A DNA stretch of 42,480 nt, taken from Paenibacillus sp. Root444D2. GTDB lineage: Bacteria; Bacillota; Bacilli; Paenibacillales; NBRC-103111. The DNA lies in contig NZ_LMEO01000029.1 of the NCBI RefSeq assembly GCF_001426375.1, positions 1 through 42,480 on the forward strand. The letters are read 5' to 3'. The position numbers and the translations under genes are program-made. Below are positions 1-7,968 of the stretch, piece after piece; position 1 is the stretch's first letter; each line of letters starts with the position of its first letter. A model generated the notes under the pieces. It had not been told where the DNA came from. It ran no database searches and was given only the letters and a program-made list of their open reading frames with translations.

Positions 1-36
1 GCGTTCGTCCTGAGCCAGGATCAAACTCTCCATAAT
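1..36 (-). rRNA. rrs: 16S rRNA, 5' end only
   Basis: The reverse complement reads GGAGAGTTTGATCCTGGCTC followed by AGGACGAACGC, the universal 5' end of bacterial 16S rRNA (the 27F primer site). Only the first ~36 nt lie in the window; the rest of the operon runs off the left edge. The mature 5' end is placed by alignment with the E. coli 16S start. An rrn operon directly downstream of bofA matches the Bacillus subtilis rrnA position. Confidence 0.97.
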
Positions 37-175
37 AGTAAAACTATTTGAAAGCTTAATTGCTCATTTGCGTTGCTAGCGAGATTTTGCAATCTCTTCT
101 TTGAACGATTTCTCGTTCGTGCTTACTCACTCGTTGTTCAGTTTTCAAAGATCAATGTACTGTTCGTCCTACTTT
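37..175 (-). promoter_or_regulatory. pre-16S leader with boxA antitermination element
   Basis: On the minus strand, 154-139 reads TGATCTTTGAAAACTG, the boxA-type motif typical of Bacillales rRNA leaders. Downstream are two small hairpins, GAACGA/TCGTTC and GAGATT/AATCTC, consistent with pre-16S processing structure. No ORF is present. Confidence 0.8.
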
Positions 176-195
176 CTTTCGAAAGCCGGAAGATC

Positions 196-224
196 AATAT
201 AACACACTAACAATTCATTTGCAA
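196..224 (-). promoter_or_regulatory. rrn promoter, proximal
   Basis: Minus strand: -35 TTGCAA (224-219), 17-nt spacer, -10 TATATT (201-196). It lies about 40 nt before boxA, as expected for an rRNA promoter. Start predicted near 189. Confidence 0.7.
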
Positions 225-279
225 CTTGTTTTTCTCAAGTTACTTCTTTATCCCCGCATGTCTCAGCGGCAACTTTTAT

Positions 280-309
280 AAGATACCACAGATGCTGCGA
301 CCGAGTCAA
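280..309 (-). promoter_or_regulatory. rrn promoter, distal (candidate)
   Basis: Minus strand: -35 TTGACT (309-304), 18-nt spacer, -10 TATCTT (285-280). Tandem promoters are usual before rRNA operons. The -10 is weaker than that of the proximal site. Confidence 0.55.
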
Positions 310-337
310 CACATGATTTACTTGAATGATTTTCCAT

Positions 338-607
338 CTAGATCAAAGTCAGTTTTAAGCCTACTAGAAGTAAAACCCCGGGAATCCCTAGTATAGTAAC
401 CGTCCCTAGAGTGACTGTATTTATAGGAAGTTCAAATTGTGTATACGTACTTAATAAGTTCAACGTATATAAGAGAAATGCTGCAACAACAACATTCAAC
501 CCCAATGCGGATAATACCCTCCCTCCGCCGCGACTGCGAAATATCAGGAAGACTAGCATAAGAGATGAGAGTATGAGTACCCCCCATATGACATATTTAA
601 GATACAC
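338..607 (-). CDS. bofA: Pro-sigma-K processing inhibitor BofA
   Basis: Encodes an 89-residue, very hydrophobic protein with an N-terminal membrane segment, a short basic loop (RSRGGGR) and a second hydrophobic half ending in GIPGVLLLVGLKL, typical of BofA. In B. subtilis BofA sits in the outer forespore membrane with SpoIVFA and holds the protease SpoIVFB inactive, which delays pro-sigma-K cleavage. The start is GTG at 607, preceded by GGAGGTGAA, and it abuts the yaaL stop codon, so the two genes are co-transcribed. The position between yaaL and an rrn operon is the same as in B. subtilis. Length and context make the call firm. Confidence 0.9.
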   Translation of the reverse strand: MYLKYVIWGVLILSSLMLVFLIFRSRGGGRVLSALGLNVVVAAFLLYTLNLLSTYTQFELPINTVTLGTVTILGIPGVLLLVGLKLTLI

Positions 608-895
608 CTACTTCACCTCCATTAACCGGTCGCTGTCAATTAGACTTACACCTAGCTTTTTCGCTTGTTTGATAAGCATTTCAAATCTCTTTTCTGCAGC
701 TTCCATCGCATAGATGGCATAATCAATTTGATCCTTGTCCAAAGCAAACTCAAAGTGTGCTTGAGCAGCCACCCAAGTCTCATGAGCTGTACGTATCTCT
801 TGGATCAGCATCTGCTTGTCCTTTTTCAGTTCTTCTTGAGCGCTTTTCGTATTTGGGCTCTTCATCCCGTACTTTCCTAATAAAGCTGGTCGCAC
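608..895 (-). CDS. yaaL: YaaL family protein (DUF2508)
   Basis: A 95-residue protein of unknown function, predicted largely helical, with alternating charged and hydrophobic residues. It fits the DUF2508/YaaL family by its C-terminal pattern (AEKRFEMLIKQAKKLGVSL) and by its place between recR and bofA. I chose the GTG at 895 because GGAGG lies seven nucleotides upstream. The in-frame ATG at 916 has no ribosome binding site. It is translationally adjacent to bofA and set apart from recR by a terminator, so yaaL-bofA probably form their own transcript, but no convincing promoter was seen between 917 and 985. Confidence 0.8.
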   Translation of the reverse strand: MRPALLGKYGMKSPNTKSAQEELKKDKQMLIQEIRTAHETWVAAQAHFEFALDKDQIDYAIYAMEAAEKRFEMLIKQAKKLGVSLIDSDRLMEVK

Positions 896-984
896 AAGCA
901 AACCTCCATTCCTCATCTAACCGGATTGATTTATCCATATGGGAGAAAAGGAGATTTTAGAACTTCAAGATGCTTTTTTGGGCA

Positions 985-1011
985 GCAAAAAAGAGAGCTT
1001 TGCAGCTCCCT
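985..1011 (-). terminator. Intrinsic terminator after recR
   Basis: Minus strand: AGGGAGCT, loop GCAA, AGCTCTCT, then a T tract. It lies 19 nt past the recR stop and separates recR from yaaL-bofA. Confidence 0.85.
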
Positions 1012-1029
1012 GATTATGATGCAGCTTAT

Positions 1030-1626
1030 TTATAATTCCCTGCGCCCTTCCATGGCTTTGGTCAGAGTTACCTCATCGGCATACTCCAAATCTCCGCCCA
1101 CTGGCAGCCCATGCGCGATACGCGTAACTCGGAGACCGAATGGCTTGATTAATCTGGACAAGTACATAGCTGTAGCTTCTCCCTCAATATTGGGATTGGT
1201 GGCCAAAATCAATTCCTGCACCGTTTCATCACCCAAACGCTTGAGTAATTCAGCAATATGAATTTGATCCGGTCCAATCCCTTCCATCGGTGAAATCGCA
1301 CCATGCAGCACGTGATAATACCCTTCGAATTCTTTGGTACGTTCTAAAGCGACCAAATCCTTAGGCTCTTGTACGACACAAATGATGGAACTGTCCCTAC
1401 TCTTATCTTGACAGATGCGACAGGGATCAACGTCGGTAATGTTACAACAAACAGAGCAGTAGTGAAGGTTCCGCTTCACATTGACGAGTGCTTTCGCGAA
1501 GTCAATCACTTCTTCTTCTTTCATGCGTAGGACATGAAAAGCCAGGCGGCCTGCCGTTTTGGGACCTACCCCAGGCAGACGTGAGAAAGCATCGATTAAC
1601 TTGGCTATCGGTTCGGGGTAATACAA
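1030..1626 (-). CDS. recR: Recombination mediator protein RecR
   Basis: A 198-residue RecR of full usual length. RecR acts with RecO and RecF to load RecA on gapped DNA. Visible domains are an N-terminal helix-hairpin-helix ([17 protein letters not shown], 17-33), a zinc finger with Cys57, Cys60, Cys69 and Cys72, and a Toprim domain starting at [10 protein letters not shown]. The start is TTG at 1626 with AAAGGAG six nucleotides before it. It follows yaaK in the conserved dnaX-yaaK-recR order and ends in a strong hairpin terminator. Confidence 0.96.
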   Translation of the reverse strand: MYYPEPIAKLIDAFSRLPGVGPKTAGRLAFHVLRMKEEEVIDFAKALVNVKRNLHYCSVCCNITDVDPCRICQDKSRDSSIICVVQEPKDLVALERTKEFEGYYHVLHGAISPMEGIGPDQIHIAELLKRLGDETVQELILATNPNIEGEATAMYLSRLIKPFGLRVTRIAHGLPVGGDLEYADEVTLTKAMEGRREL

Positions 1627-1669
1627 AGGAAGACTCCTTTATTTTTCAGAATCGTTACACTTGGTTGTC

Positions 1670-1981
1670 TTAGAACAATCCAGGGATATTCATACCGCCT
1701 GTGAATTTGCCCATATCTTTGTTAGCAATTTCTTCTGCTTTGGACATTGCATCATTTACTGCCGTAAGCACGAGATCTTGCAGCATTTCAACATCTTCAG
1801 GATCAACAGCTTCAGGCTTAATTGTAATGCTTTGCACTTTTTTGTGTCCGTTAATAATAACAGTAACGACACCGCCGCCTGCTGTACCTTCGATCATTTT
1901 GGTACCTAGTTCTTCTTGGGCTTTCATCATTTGTTCTTGCATTTTCTTTACTTGTTTCATCATTTGGTTCATGTTATTCAT
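1670..1981 (-). CDS. yaaK: YbaB/EbfC family nucleoid-associated protein
   Basis: A small (103-residue) DNA-binding protein of the YbaB/EbfC family. Homologues form tweezer-like dimers that bind DNA. The N-terminus is a Met/Lys/Gln-rich helix ([20 protein letters not shown]) and the core carries the family motif [10 protein letters not shown]; the C-terminus is GMNIPGLF. An upstream in-frame ATG at 1999 is rejected because the sequence AAGGAG lies inside that extension, nine nucleotides before the ATG at 1981, and so serves as the ribosome binding site. It sits between dnaX and recR, its standard place. Confidence 0.93.
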   Translation of the reverse strand: MNNMNQMMKQVKKMQEQMMKAQEELGTKMIEGTAGGGVVTVIINGHKKVQSITIKPEAVDPEDVEMLQDLVLTAVNDAMSKAEEIANKDMGKFTGGMNIPGLF

Positions 1982-2001
1982 CGTAGTTAGCTCCTTCATA
2001 T

Positions 2002-3753
2002 TTAGTCTTCTTTAATTGTCACTAGCTCTTCGCCAAATAATTGGATCGCTTCCGAAATCCATTCTTCTTTGACAGCAGTTCCGTTGCCTTCGCCATCAGC
2101 GACAAGCTCCATTACTTCTGGAGCGCTGCTAGCCGCATCATTCTTAGCGTCGTCCCATTCTTTGCGCATAATCGTAAGTAAACGCATAGGTTTGCCAAGC
2201 ACCGAAGTAAGCACTTGCTCGATAATGACTTTGTTTTCTGGCTTTTCCGTTGTATTGCGATGCATCTCATTCTTGAAAGCAACGAGTACAACATCATCAA
2301 GCATAGACACCAAATCACCATTAACGAACCAAGCATGTACGGTAATCTTCTTTTCTTTGACATCGCCTAGTACTTGACTCCACTTTAGGAGAGCAGCTTT
2401 GGTTTCTGGACTCTCCGCGGCTTTCAAGTAACCATCCAGCTTGATGCCCGACTTCTTCGAAGGAGCTGAGGCCACCGGCACTTTGGCCGAGGCGGCTTGC
2501 CTCGCATTGGGATCGGCTGCTGCACCCGTTACTCCCGATTTTACCAGTGAAGCTATCTGTTCTTCAAGTTGTTGAAGTTTCTGGGTCATTTGGGCAAAAA
2601 GATCACCTTGAGGCATACGCCCTCCAGCATCTGCCGCGATATTGACAGTCGAACTGCTCTCTGCTCCTCTGTGACCACCGCTAATTTTCATAATCGCTAT
2701 TTCTAACAGAGTCTGAGGCTGTACAGAGTATTTCATTTCGCTTTGGTAATGATTCAACGTCTCAATCATAGCCATCATTTCACTCGGTGAGAAGTGATTC
2801 GCTACTTCCCTTAGTTCACCCATATCAAAAACACGTTCACTAATCACAGGTGAATTAGGTACCATGCGAACCATGAGTAAATCACGGAAGTAATTAATCA
2901 AATTCTCAATACATTTGTCAGCGCTCTTGCCTTCCTGCATGAAAGTATCGATGAGCTCGAGCGCGGCTCCAAGATTCTTTTCTTTGATGTAAAGAACGAG
3001 CTTCTTGAATTGATCGGAAGCTACGCCGCCGGTGATAGACAAAATGTCTGAGAGCTGAACTTCACCAGTCGAAAAGGAAGCGGCCTGATCCAGCAGGCTG
3101 AGCGCATCCCGCATCCCTCCATCCGATAGTCTCGCTATATAATGGAGAGCTTCCTCGCTAACCGAGATCTGCTCCTGATCACAAATATACTGCAGCCGCT
3201 GAACCTGATCTTCCATCGAAACTCTCCGAAAATCAAAGCGTTGACAGCGGGAAATAATCGTCGCCGGTATTTTATGCGGTTCCGTTGTTGCCAAAATAAA
3301 CATGACATGCGCCGGAGGCTCCTCTAGTGTCTTCAAAAGGGCATTAAAAGCTTCGGTCGTGAGCATGTGCACTTCATCGATGATGTACACCTTCTGCCTT
3401 ACTTCTGTAGGGGCATACTTCACTTTATCACGAATATCCCGAATTTCTTCTACACCGCGATTGGAGGCAGCATCGATTTCGACAACGTCCATGACAGCAC
3501 CTTCGGTGATTCGTTCACATGCTGAACAAGCGTTACACGGCTCTTCTGACGGACCGTTTAAGCAGTTGATTGCCTTGGCTAATATTTTGGCCGTACTAGT
3601 CTTACCTGTTCCCCGAGGTCCGTTGAACAAATAAGCATGAGTAAGGCGATTTTCTCGCAAAGAATTCTGCAGCGTCTGCGTGATATGTTTCTGACCGACA
3701 ACTTCACGAAACGTCTGAGACCTCCACGTTCGGTACAGAGCGATATGTGCCAT
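2002..3753 (-). CDS. dnaX: DNA polymerase III subunits gamma/tau
   Basis: The 583-residue clamp-loader ATPase that opens the sliding clamp and, as tau, bridges the replicative polymerases and helicase. Seen here are Walker A GPRGTGKT (45-52), the DnaX zinc module (Cys64, Cys73, Cys76, Cys79), Walker [10 protein letters not shown] and the SRC motif ([10 protein letters not shown]). An Ala/Ser/Pro linker and a tau-specific C-terminal domain follow. The ATG at 3753 is preferred over 3780 because GGAGAGGA lies just upstream of it and the protein then begins [11 protein letters not shown] as in homologues. No slippery heptamer for a gamma-producing frameshift was noticed. Confidence 0.96.
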   Translation of the reverse strand: MAHIALYRTWRSQTFREVVGQKHITQTLQNSLRENRLTHAYLFNGPRGTGKTSTAKILAKAINCLNGPSEEPCNACSACERITEGAVMDVVEIDAASNRGVEEIRDIRDKVKYAPTEVRQKVYIIDEVHMLTTEAFNALLKTLEEPPAHVMFILATTEPHKIPATIISRCQRFDFRRVSMEDQVQRLQYICDQEQISVSEEALHYIARLSDGGMRDALSLLDQAASFSTGEVQLSDILSITGGVASDQFKKLVLYIKEKNLGAALELIDTFMQEGKSADKCIENLINYFRDLLMVRMVPNSPVISERVFDMGELREVANHFSPSEMMAMIETLNHYQSEMKYSVQPQTLLEIAIMKISGGHRGAESSSTVNIAADAGGRMPQGDLFAQMTQKLQQLEEQIASLVKSGVTGAAADPNARQAASAKVPVASAPSKKSGIKLDGYLKAAESPETKAALLKWSQVLGDVKEKKITVHAWFVNGDLVSMLDDVVLVAFKNEMHRNTTEKPENKVIIEQVLTSVLGKPMRLLTIMRKEWDDAKNDAASSAPEVMELVADGEGNGTAVKEEWISEAIQLFGEELVTIKED

Positions 3754-3831
3754 AGTGTTCCTCTCCAATAATCCCTGCATGGAATGACTGAATCCATTAT
3801 ACTATAACGCACCTAGGGATGAAATAGATGA

Positions 3832-5265
3832 TCAAGTATAAGGAATCGATATTGTAAACGTCGTTCCAAAGCCCTTTGAAGAAACACGTATCGTCCCCCC
3901 CATATCGTGAATGATTCGTTGGCACACCGAAAGACCTAATCCGGTACCCGTGTCCTTGGTTGTGAAGAATGGATCGAAAATTTTGTCAATCACGAACATC
4001 GGTATGCCAGAACCTGTATCATGAATGTCAATGCAGACATTTCGTTCCACCGTGTCTACTTTCTCTGAAATCGTTAAAACCCCTCCATCCGACATAGCTT
4101 CGATGCCATTTTTACAAACATTTAAGAATACCTGTTTGAGCAGCTCTTTATCAGCAATCACTTCCGGTAAATGATACGAGGCCTCATATTGGAGATTCAC
4201 ATCGTAAAGAATAGCTTCATTATTGATAATAGGCAAAATCCCTCGCAGCACTTCAGTCACATCGATCCTCTCATAAGAAACATGCTTTGGCTTACTCAGC
4301 AGCAAAAATTCATTTACCAACTCGTTGATTCGATTGATTTCCTCCAGCATGACTACCGTGAAACTCTGTTCTCTCTCCATCCCTTTCACTTCAAAAGTGC
4401 GCCGAAGCACCTGAAGAAATCCTTTGATTGAAGTTAGCGGATTCCGAATTTCATGAGCTGTGCCAGCAGCAATTTGCCCGATCATTGCGAGTCTGTCACT
4501 TCTTTGAACCATTTCTTCCAACGAGCGCATATTCGTGACATCTTTGAAGATGACATAAGCCCCAACAATATTACCTTGATTATCTTTGAGCACATTCGAA
4601 TCCAACAGCAGCTCAAACCGCTCTTCATTGTTCGTCCATGAAACCGCATGATTGCGGACTACAGCACCATTCAAAATCGTTCGTTGGACAAGCTTATGCT
4701 GGCTGGGAATGGTAGCAAAGATCTCATCTAACGACTTATTAAGAATATGCTCCCGATCCATTCCTAGAATCTGACATGCTCGATCACTGACGTCAACAAG
4801 CGTAAAATTCACACTAATCAATAAAACACCCAAATTAATATCTTTCAAAAAAGCGTCCGAGAACCTCTGCAGCAAGCTTAACTGCGAGCTATCCTGATGC
4901 TTCATGGTCAAGAGATACATATACTTCTCGCCGCGCATAAGCTTCAGCATCGAGAACTGATAAAACATCGTTTCACCATTCTTGCCTACTAAGAATCCAT
5001 GGGGCCACTCCCCTGGACTGGAATCGTTCTTAAAGTAAAATTCGTACAGCTCACGCAAAGATGCCCTCACTTTAAAAAGTTGAGGGAATGAGATATGCGT
5101 AACTTCCTCAGCTGAATAGCCCGAGTATTTCAAAACTTGATCTGTTGCTAAAATGATCTTGCCATCCTCATCCACAACGAGCATCCCCGTTTGTATGCTA
5201 TGGTTGAATAGCTTCCTCATTTCATCGATGGATACCATGTAATCTTGAGGGTCATGAATGGACAT
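3832..5265 (-). CDS. PAS-domain sensor histidine kinase, sporulation-kinase type
   Basis: A 477-residue kinase without a clear membrane segment, so probably cytosolic. Two PAS-like sensor domains (about 13-125 and 130-245) precede a HisKA domain with the phospho-acceptor His271 in HEIRNPLTSIKGFLQ. A HATPase_c domain follows, with N box (NVCKNGIEAM), DTGSGIP, FDPFFTTK and GTGLGLSV. The extended H-box NPLTSIKGF is shared with the B. subtilis Spo0F kinases KinA-KinE. No response regulator gene is adjacent, which fits an orphan phosphorelay kinase; spo0F itself lies 6.7 kb away in this window. Which Kin it matches cannot be told. The start has GAAGGTG upstream. Confidence 0.88.
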   Translation of the reverse strand: MSIHDPQDYMVSIDEMRKLFNHSIQTGMLVVDEDGKIILATDQVLKYSGYSAEEVTHISFPQLFKVRASLRELYEFYFKNDSSPGEWPHGFLVGKNGETMFYQFSMLKLMRGEKYMYLLTMKHQDSSQLSLLQRFSDAFLKDINLGVLLISVNFTLVDVSDRACQILGMDREHILNKSLDEIFATIPSQHKLVQRTILNGAVVRNHAVSWTNNEERFELLLDSNVLKDNQGNIVGAYVIFKDVTNMRSLEEMVQRSDRLAMIGQIAAGTAHEIRNPLTSIKGFLQVLRRTFEVKGMEREQSFTVVMLEEINRINELVNEFLLLSKPKHVSYERIDVTEVLRGILPIINNEAILYDVNLQYEASYHLPEVIADKELLKQVFLNVCKNGIEAMSDGGVLTISEKVDTVERNVCIDIHDTGSGIPMFVIDKIFDPFFTTKDTGTGLGLSVCQRIIHDMGGTIRVSSKGFGTTFTISIPYT

Positions 5266-5307
5266 TTCAGCAACACCTTCACTTTCTCTCTATTCAATCG
5301 CAAAATG

Positions 5308-5321
5308 CGCAAACGTTTACA
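5308..5321. promoter_or_regulatory. Candidate cre (CcpA) site
   Basis: CGCAAACGTTTACA matches the cre consensus TGWNANCGNTNWCA at all but two positions and is nearly palindromic. It lies about 45 nt before the histidine kinase start. CcpA control is an inference. Confidence 0.35.
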
Positions 5322-5380
5322 TGAATCTACATGTTATAACCATTCTCTCTAGAGTAAGATTTTTCCTTCCCTTGAAAAAA

Positions 5381-5411
5381 AGAAAAAACGCCATAGATAC
5401 TGGCGTTTTGT
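5381..5411 (-). terminator. Intrinsic terminator after SRP RNA
   Basis: AACGCCA / TGGCGTT stem with a 6-nt loop, followed on the minus strand by a T-rich run. It lies about 40 nt past the SRP RNA 3' end. The plus strand also ends in TTTTG, so it may work both ways. Confidence 0.85.
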
Positions 5412-5448
5412 TAGGTGTAATTATGAAAGTTCACATTTAATTATTAAA

Positions 5449-5714
5449 ACCGTGCACCTGTTATTGATAAAGTGATACAAGCGAACTCTTACCGTTGGCT
5501 CAAATCAGGCAACCCCTCGGCACATGAAACATCTCACTTACGGCTGCTTCCTTCCAGACCTGACCGGGTTCATGAGCATTCATTGCGAAGGACCCGACTC
5601 TCAACACCACGTGTAAAAGCCAGACCTCACATCACAGTACCGCTAACAGGAATTCAACCTCGCTACAGCGGATTGCGAGTTACAGGGCACCGCTACCTCC
5701 CCATCTAGCACGGT
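5449..5714 (-). ncRNA. scr: SRP RNA (small cytoplasmic RNA, Bacillus large type)
   Basis: The minus strand carries the SRP core GGTCAGGTCTGGAAGGAAGC (helix 8, the Ffh binding site) and the Alu-side blocks GGGGAGGTAGCGGTGCCCTG and GGTGTTGAGAG. Length, about 266 nt, fits the roughly 270-nt Bacillus scRNA. The ends were set by the pairing 5' ACCGTGC / 3' GCACGGT and by the promoter immediately upstream. Transcription upstream of dnaX matches the B. subtilis order scr-dnaX, with the kinase gene inserted between. Confidence 0.95.
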
Positions 5715-5720
5715 AAAATT

Positions 5721-5749
5721 AGTATAGCTGATTCAATTACAAATAGCAA
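5721..5749 (-). promoter_or_regulatory. SRP RNA promoter
   Basis: Minus strand: -35 TTGCTA (5749-5744), 17-nt spacer, -10 TATACT (5726-5721). This puts the start near 5714, at the predicted SRP RNA 5' end. Confidence 0.8.
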
Positions 5750-5769
5750 CCGAGGGCAAAATCTACCTG

Positions 5770-6183
5770 TTAAGGAACCATTTTTACGATTACATTGTAG
5801 CGCGGCATGTTGGTGTTCAGCGCCATTTGAGCTTGTGAGCGAAGCTCCTCCACTTGCGCAGCCGTCAAAGATGGTCTTGGTTTTATTTTCACCTTGGCGG
5901 TCGGTCCGTTAATGGAGATATTGGTTTTCTCAATACCTTGCAGCTGTGAAAGCACGGCCTTCATTAAGTTCGAATCATCTTCGTAGTGATGATACGTAGG
6001 ATTAAGCGGGTCGTTCGGATTGACACTCGTAATTCCCAAGTAACCGTCTTGCTTGTAATGCTGGGCTTTATAATTTGCATCATTGGTCTGAGGCGGGTTC
6101 TTATTACCAGAATTAATGCCACAGCCGATTAAACTCATGATGAGCATAATAGCTCCCGCAAACTTAAGCAGACCCCTAAACAT
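5770..6183 (-). CDS. YhcN/YlaJ-type sporulation lipoprotein
   Basis: A 137-residue precursor with a type II signal peptide: MFRGLLKFAG, a hydrophobic stretch and lipobox LIGC with Cys21. The mature part is Asn/Lys/His-rich and ends in a conserved-looking domain (ISINGPTAKVKIKPRPSLT ... NVIVKMVP) as in YhcN/YlaJ spore lipoproteins. In B. subtilis these sit in the inner spore membrane and affect germination and outgrowth. The ATG at 6183 has GGGAGGTG five nucleotides upstream; the longer in-frame start at 6198 overlaps that site. It lies between rpmE and the SRP RNA promoter. The family assignment rests on pattern only. Confidence 0.7.
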   Translation of the reverse strand: MFRGLLKFAGAIMLIMSLIGCGINSGNKNPPQTNDANYKAQHYKQDGYLGITSVNPNDPLNPTYHHYEDDSNLMKAVLSQLQGIEKTNISINGPTAKVKIKPRPSLTAAQVEELRSQAQMALNTNMPRYNVIVKMVP

Positions 6184-6274
6184 AAAAACACCTCCCATTG
6201 GACTCTAAGCCTAAGCTTAGGATGACCAAGGGAGGTTGTCTTATGCTGATTGGCAGCAAAGTAATTGATGCCAA

Positions 6275-6472
6275 TTAGATTCCGTATTTCTTTTTGAACT
6301 TGTCGACACGGCCGCCTACATCGATAAACTTTTGTTTACCTGTGTAGAAAGGATGGCAATTAGAGCAAATCTCAACGCGAAGATTTTGCTTAATAGAACC
6401 CGTTTCGAACACGTTACCACAAGCGCAAGTCACTGTGGTTGCATGATAAGTAGGATGAATACCTGCTTTCAT
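6275..6472 (-). CDS. rpmE: 50S ribosomal protein L31 (zinc-binding, C+ type)
   Basis: A 65-residue L31 on the large subunit, near the central protuberance. The zinc ligands of the C+ form are present: Cys16 and Cys18 (CAC) and Cys36 and Cys39 (CSNC). The C-terminus has the conserved [20 protein letters not shown]. In B. subtilis this form is replaced by the Cys-less YtiA (RpmEB) under zinc starvation. The promoter at 6536-6565 is strong and a GAGGTGA site precedes the ATG. rpmE sits near rho as in B. subtilis, but here a radical SAM gene lies between them. Confidence 0.97.
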   Translation of the reverse strand: MKAGIHPTYHATTVTCACGNVFETGSIKQNLRVEICSNCHPFYTGKQKFIDVGGRVDKFKKKYGI

Positions 6473-6535
6473 GATGGTTCACCTCTTTCCGCCCTGAATC
6501 ATTTGCTGAAACAGAGTTAATGGACGTACCTATGG

Positions 6536-6565
6536 ATTATATCATATTCGGAAGTCTTGATGCAA
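6536..6565 (-). promoter_or_regulatory. rpmE promoter
   Basis: Minus strand: -35 TTGCAT (6565-6560), 18-nt spacer, -10 TATAAT (6541-6536). It is in the gap after the radical SAM gene. Confidence 0.75.
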
Positions 6566-6592
6566 TGGAAAAAGACTGTGGATGACTTCCTT

Positions 6593-7867
6593 TTAGAGCA
6601 CCGTAGTTACCGTTCGATCACTCGTATAGAACTTCGGTGTATGCGAGTAGGAACCCAGCACCACATCGGGAAGTTCTTGTTCGAAAATCTCAATCATTTG
6701 CTTCATCCCAAGCAGTTCACCTCTTGCTTTGGGGATTATGCCAAGGTAACTCTCGGGATCAATATTCAGGTTGCGCAATTGAATCAATTTTAGTCCTGTT
6801 CTTCGCACGAATTCGATCATCGCTTCGATCTCTTCTTCTCGATCGGTTACACCTGGAAATACGAGATAGTTGATCGAAGTTATAACTCCTTTATCCGTGG
6901 CGTAGCGGAGAGACTTCTCAACATTCTTGAGCGTGTAAGCTCTTGGCTTATAGTAGGCGTTGTAATGATCATCCAGTGCGCTAATCGTACTAACCCGCAT
7001 GAGATCAAGCCCCGCATCAACAATGCCGCGGATATGATCCGTGAGCCCTGCATTGGTGTTGATGTTAATATAGCCCATCTTCGTTTGCTCACGTACTTGC
7101 TTGATGGCATCGATTATAATCACAGCCTGCGTGCTAGGTTCCCCTTCACAGCCCTGTCCGAAGGAGATAATACTCTCAGGCGTCCGCAGATGCTCAAGCA
7201 TGATCTGAGTGATCTCTTCGACCTTAGGCTTGAAGTTCATACGAGTCTGAGGCGCTACGAAGCCACTCTCATCCGGTTGCTCCGAAATACAGCCGAAGCA
7301 TCCTGCGTTGCAGGAATAGGAGACCGGAACGGCACCCTCCCAACGTTGAAGGAACGTATTCGAGGCTGTCAAACATTCATAACCCAGTGCACAGTTGGAC
7401 AAATGCGCATATAACCGATTGTCCGGGTACTTAGCAACCAATCGTTTGACCTCTACCTCGAGCTCAGTTGGGTCACAATGAACCGGATTCCAATAATAAG
7501 GATTATCTGTCAATCGAGCGGCAACATAGAAACCGTCATCCTTCCACACGACAGCCGTATATCCGAACAAGGGCAGCGCCTTAGACTTGTCTGATTTCAC
7601 ATAGCCAGGGAGCAGAAGTCTAGTAAAGCCTTGCGGCAGTAAGGCTCCAACAGCGTGATAATCTCCCTCAACCAGCTTCATATCACCTGTTGCGGCATCA
7701 ATGCCTACCGGACGTGTAAACGGAAGACTGACTAATGTTGATCCCTCAGGTAGAGGAATCAACTCTTCTTCCAAAATTTCTGTTATCATTTCAGCGTTTC
7801 GACCAAGTGCTAAGAAATCAGGATGATCAAAAACGTTTCCTTGTGAATCTGAATAAACCAAGTTCAT
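6593..7867 (-). CDS. Radical SAM protein of unknown substrate
   Basis: A 424-residue protein with the radical SAM cluster motif CNAGCFGC (Cys186, Cys190, Cys193; CX3CX2C). Later strands of the barrel are recognisable, including FGQGCEGEPS as a GGE-like SAM-binding loop and GYININTNAGL. The roughly 180-residue N-terminal part has no domain I recognise and holds further cysteines (Cys131, Cys159, Cys165); with Cys240 these might bind a second cluster. It lies between rho and rpmE on the same strand, about 100 nt after rho. Expression with those genes is possible but the gap contains a palindrome. The reaction cannot be inferred. Confidence 0.8.
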   Translation of the reverse strand: MNLVYSDSQGNVFDHPDFLALGRNAEMITEILEEELIPLPEGSTLVSLPFTRPVGIDAATGDMKLVEGDYHAVGALLPQGFTRLLLPGYVKSDKSKALPLFGYTAVVWKDDGFYVAARLTDNPYYWNPVHCDPTELEVEVKRLVAKYPDNRLYAHLSNCALGYECLTASNTFLQRWEGAVPVSYSCNAGCFGCISEQPDESGFVAPQTRMNFKPKVEEITQIMLEHLRTPESIISFGQGCEGEPSTQAVIIIDAIKQVREQTKMGYININTNAGLTDHIRGIVDAGLDLMRVSTISALDDHYNAYYKPRAYTLKNVEKSLRYATDKGVITSINYLVFPGVTDREEEIEAMIEFVRRTGLKLIQLRNLNIDPESYLGIIPKARGELLGMKQMIEIFEQELPDVVLGSYSHTPKFYTSDRTVTTVL

Positions 7868-7893
7868 AACGGTACTCCTCTTTGTTCGTCACG

Positions 7894-7935
7894 GATAAAC
7901 GACATAAGTCGTCCTTAAGGACGACCGTGTTTGTC
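7894..7935. repeat. 42-nt palindromic repeat, copy 1
   Basis: Outer arms GATAAAC / GTTTGTC enclose the perfect 16-nt palindrome TCGTCCTTAAGGACGA. A second element of the same length and design is at 15051-15092. It fills the gap between rho and the radical SAM gene and has no T tract, so it is not a standard terminator. Confidence 0.7.
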
Positions 7936-7968
7936 ATGATTGATGCGAAGCAGATTATTATTTGAAGC

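Noticed and set aside
2002..3753. Programmed frameshift in dnaX giving gamma
   Set aside because: No A-AAA-AAG type slippery site with a following hairpin was noticed in the region where it would be expected.
5472..5708. 78-residue frame on the plus strand
   Set aside because: It lies entirely within the SRP RNA gene on the other strand and is a shadow.
6207..6222. CCTAAGCTTAGG palindrome as rpmE terminator
   Set aside because: No T tract follows and it sits just before the lipoprotein ribosome binding site; its role is unclear.
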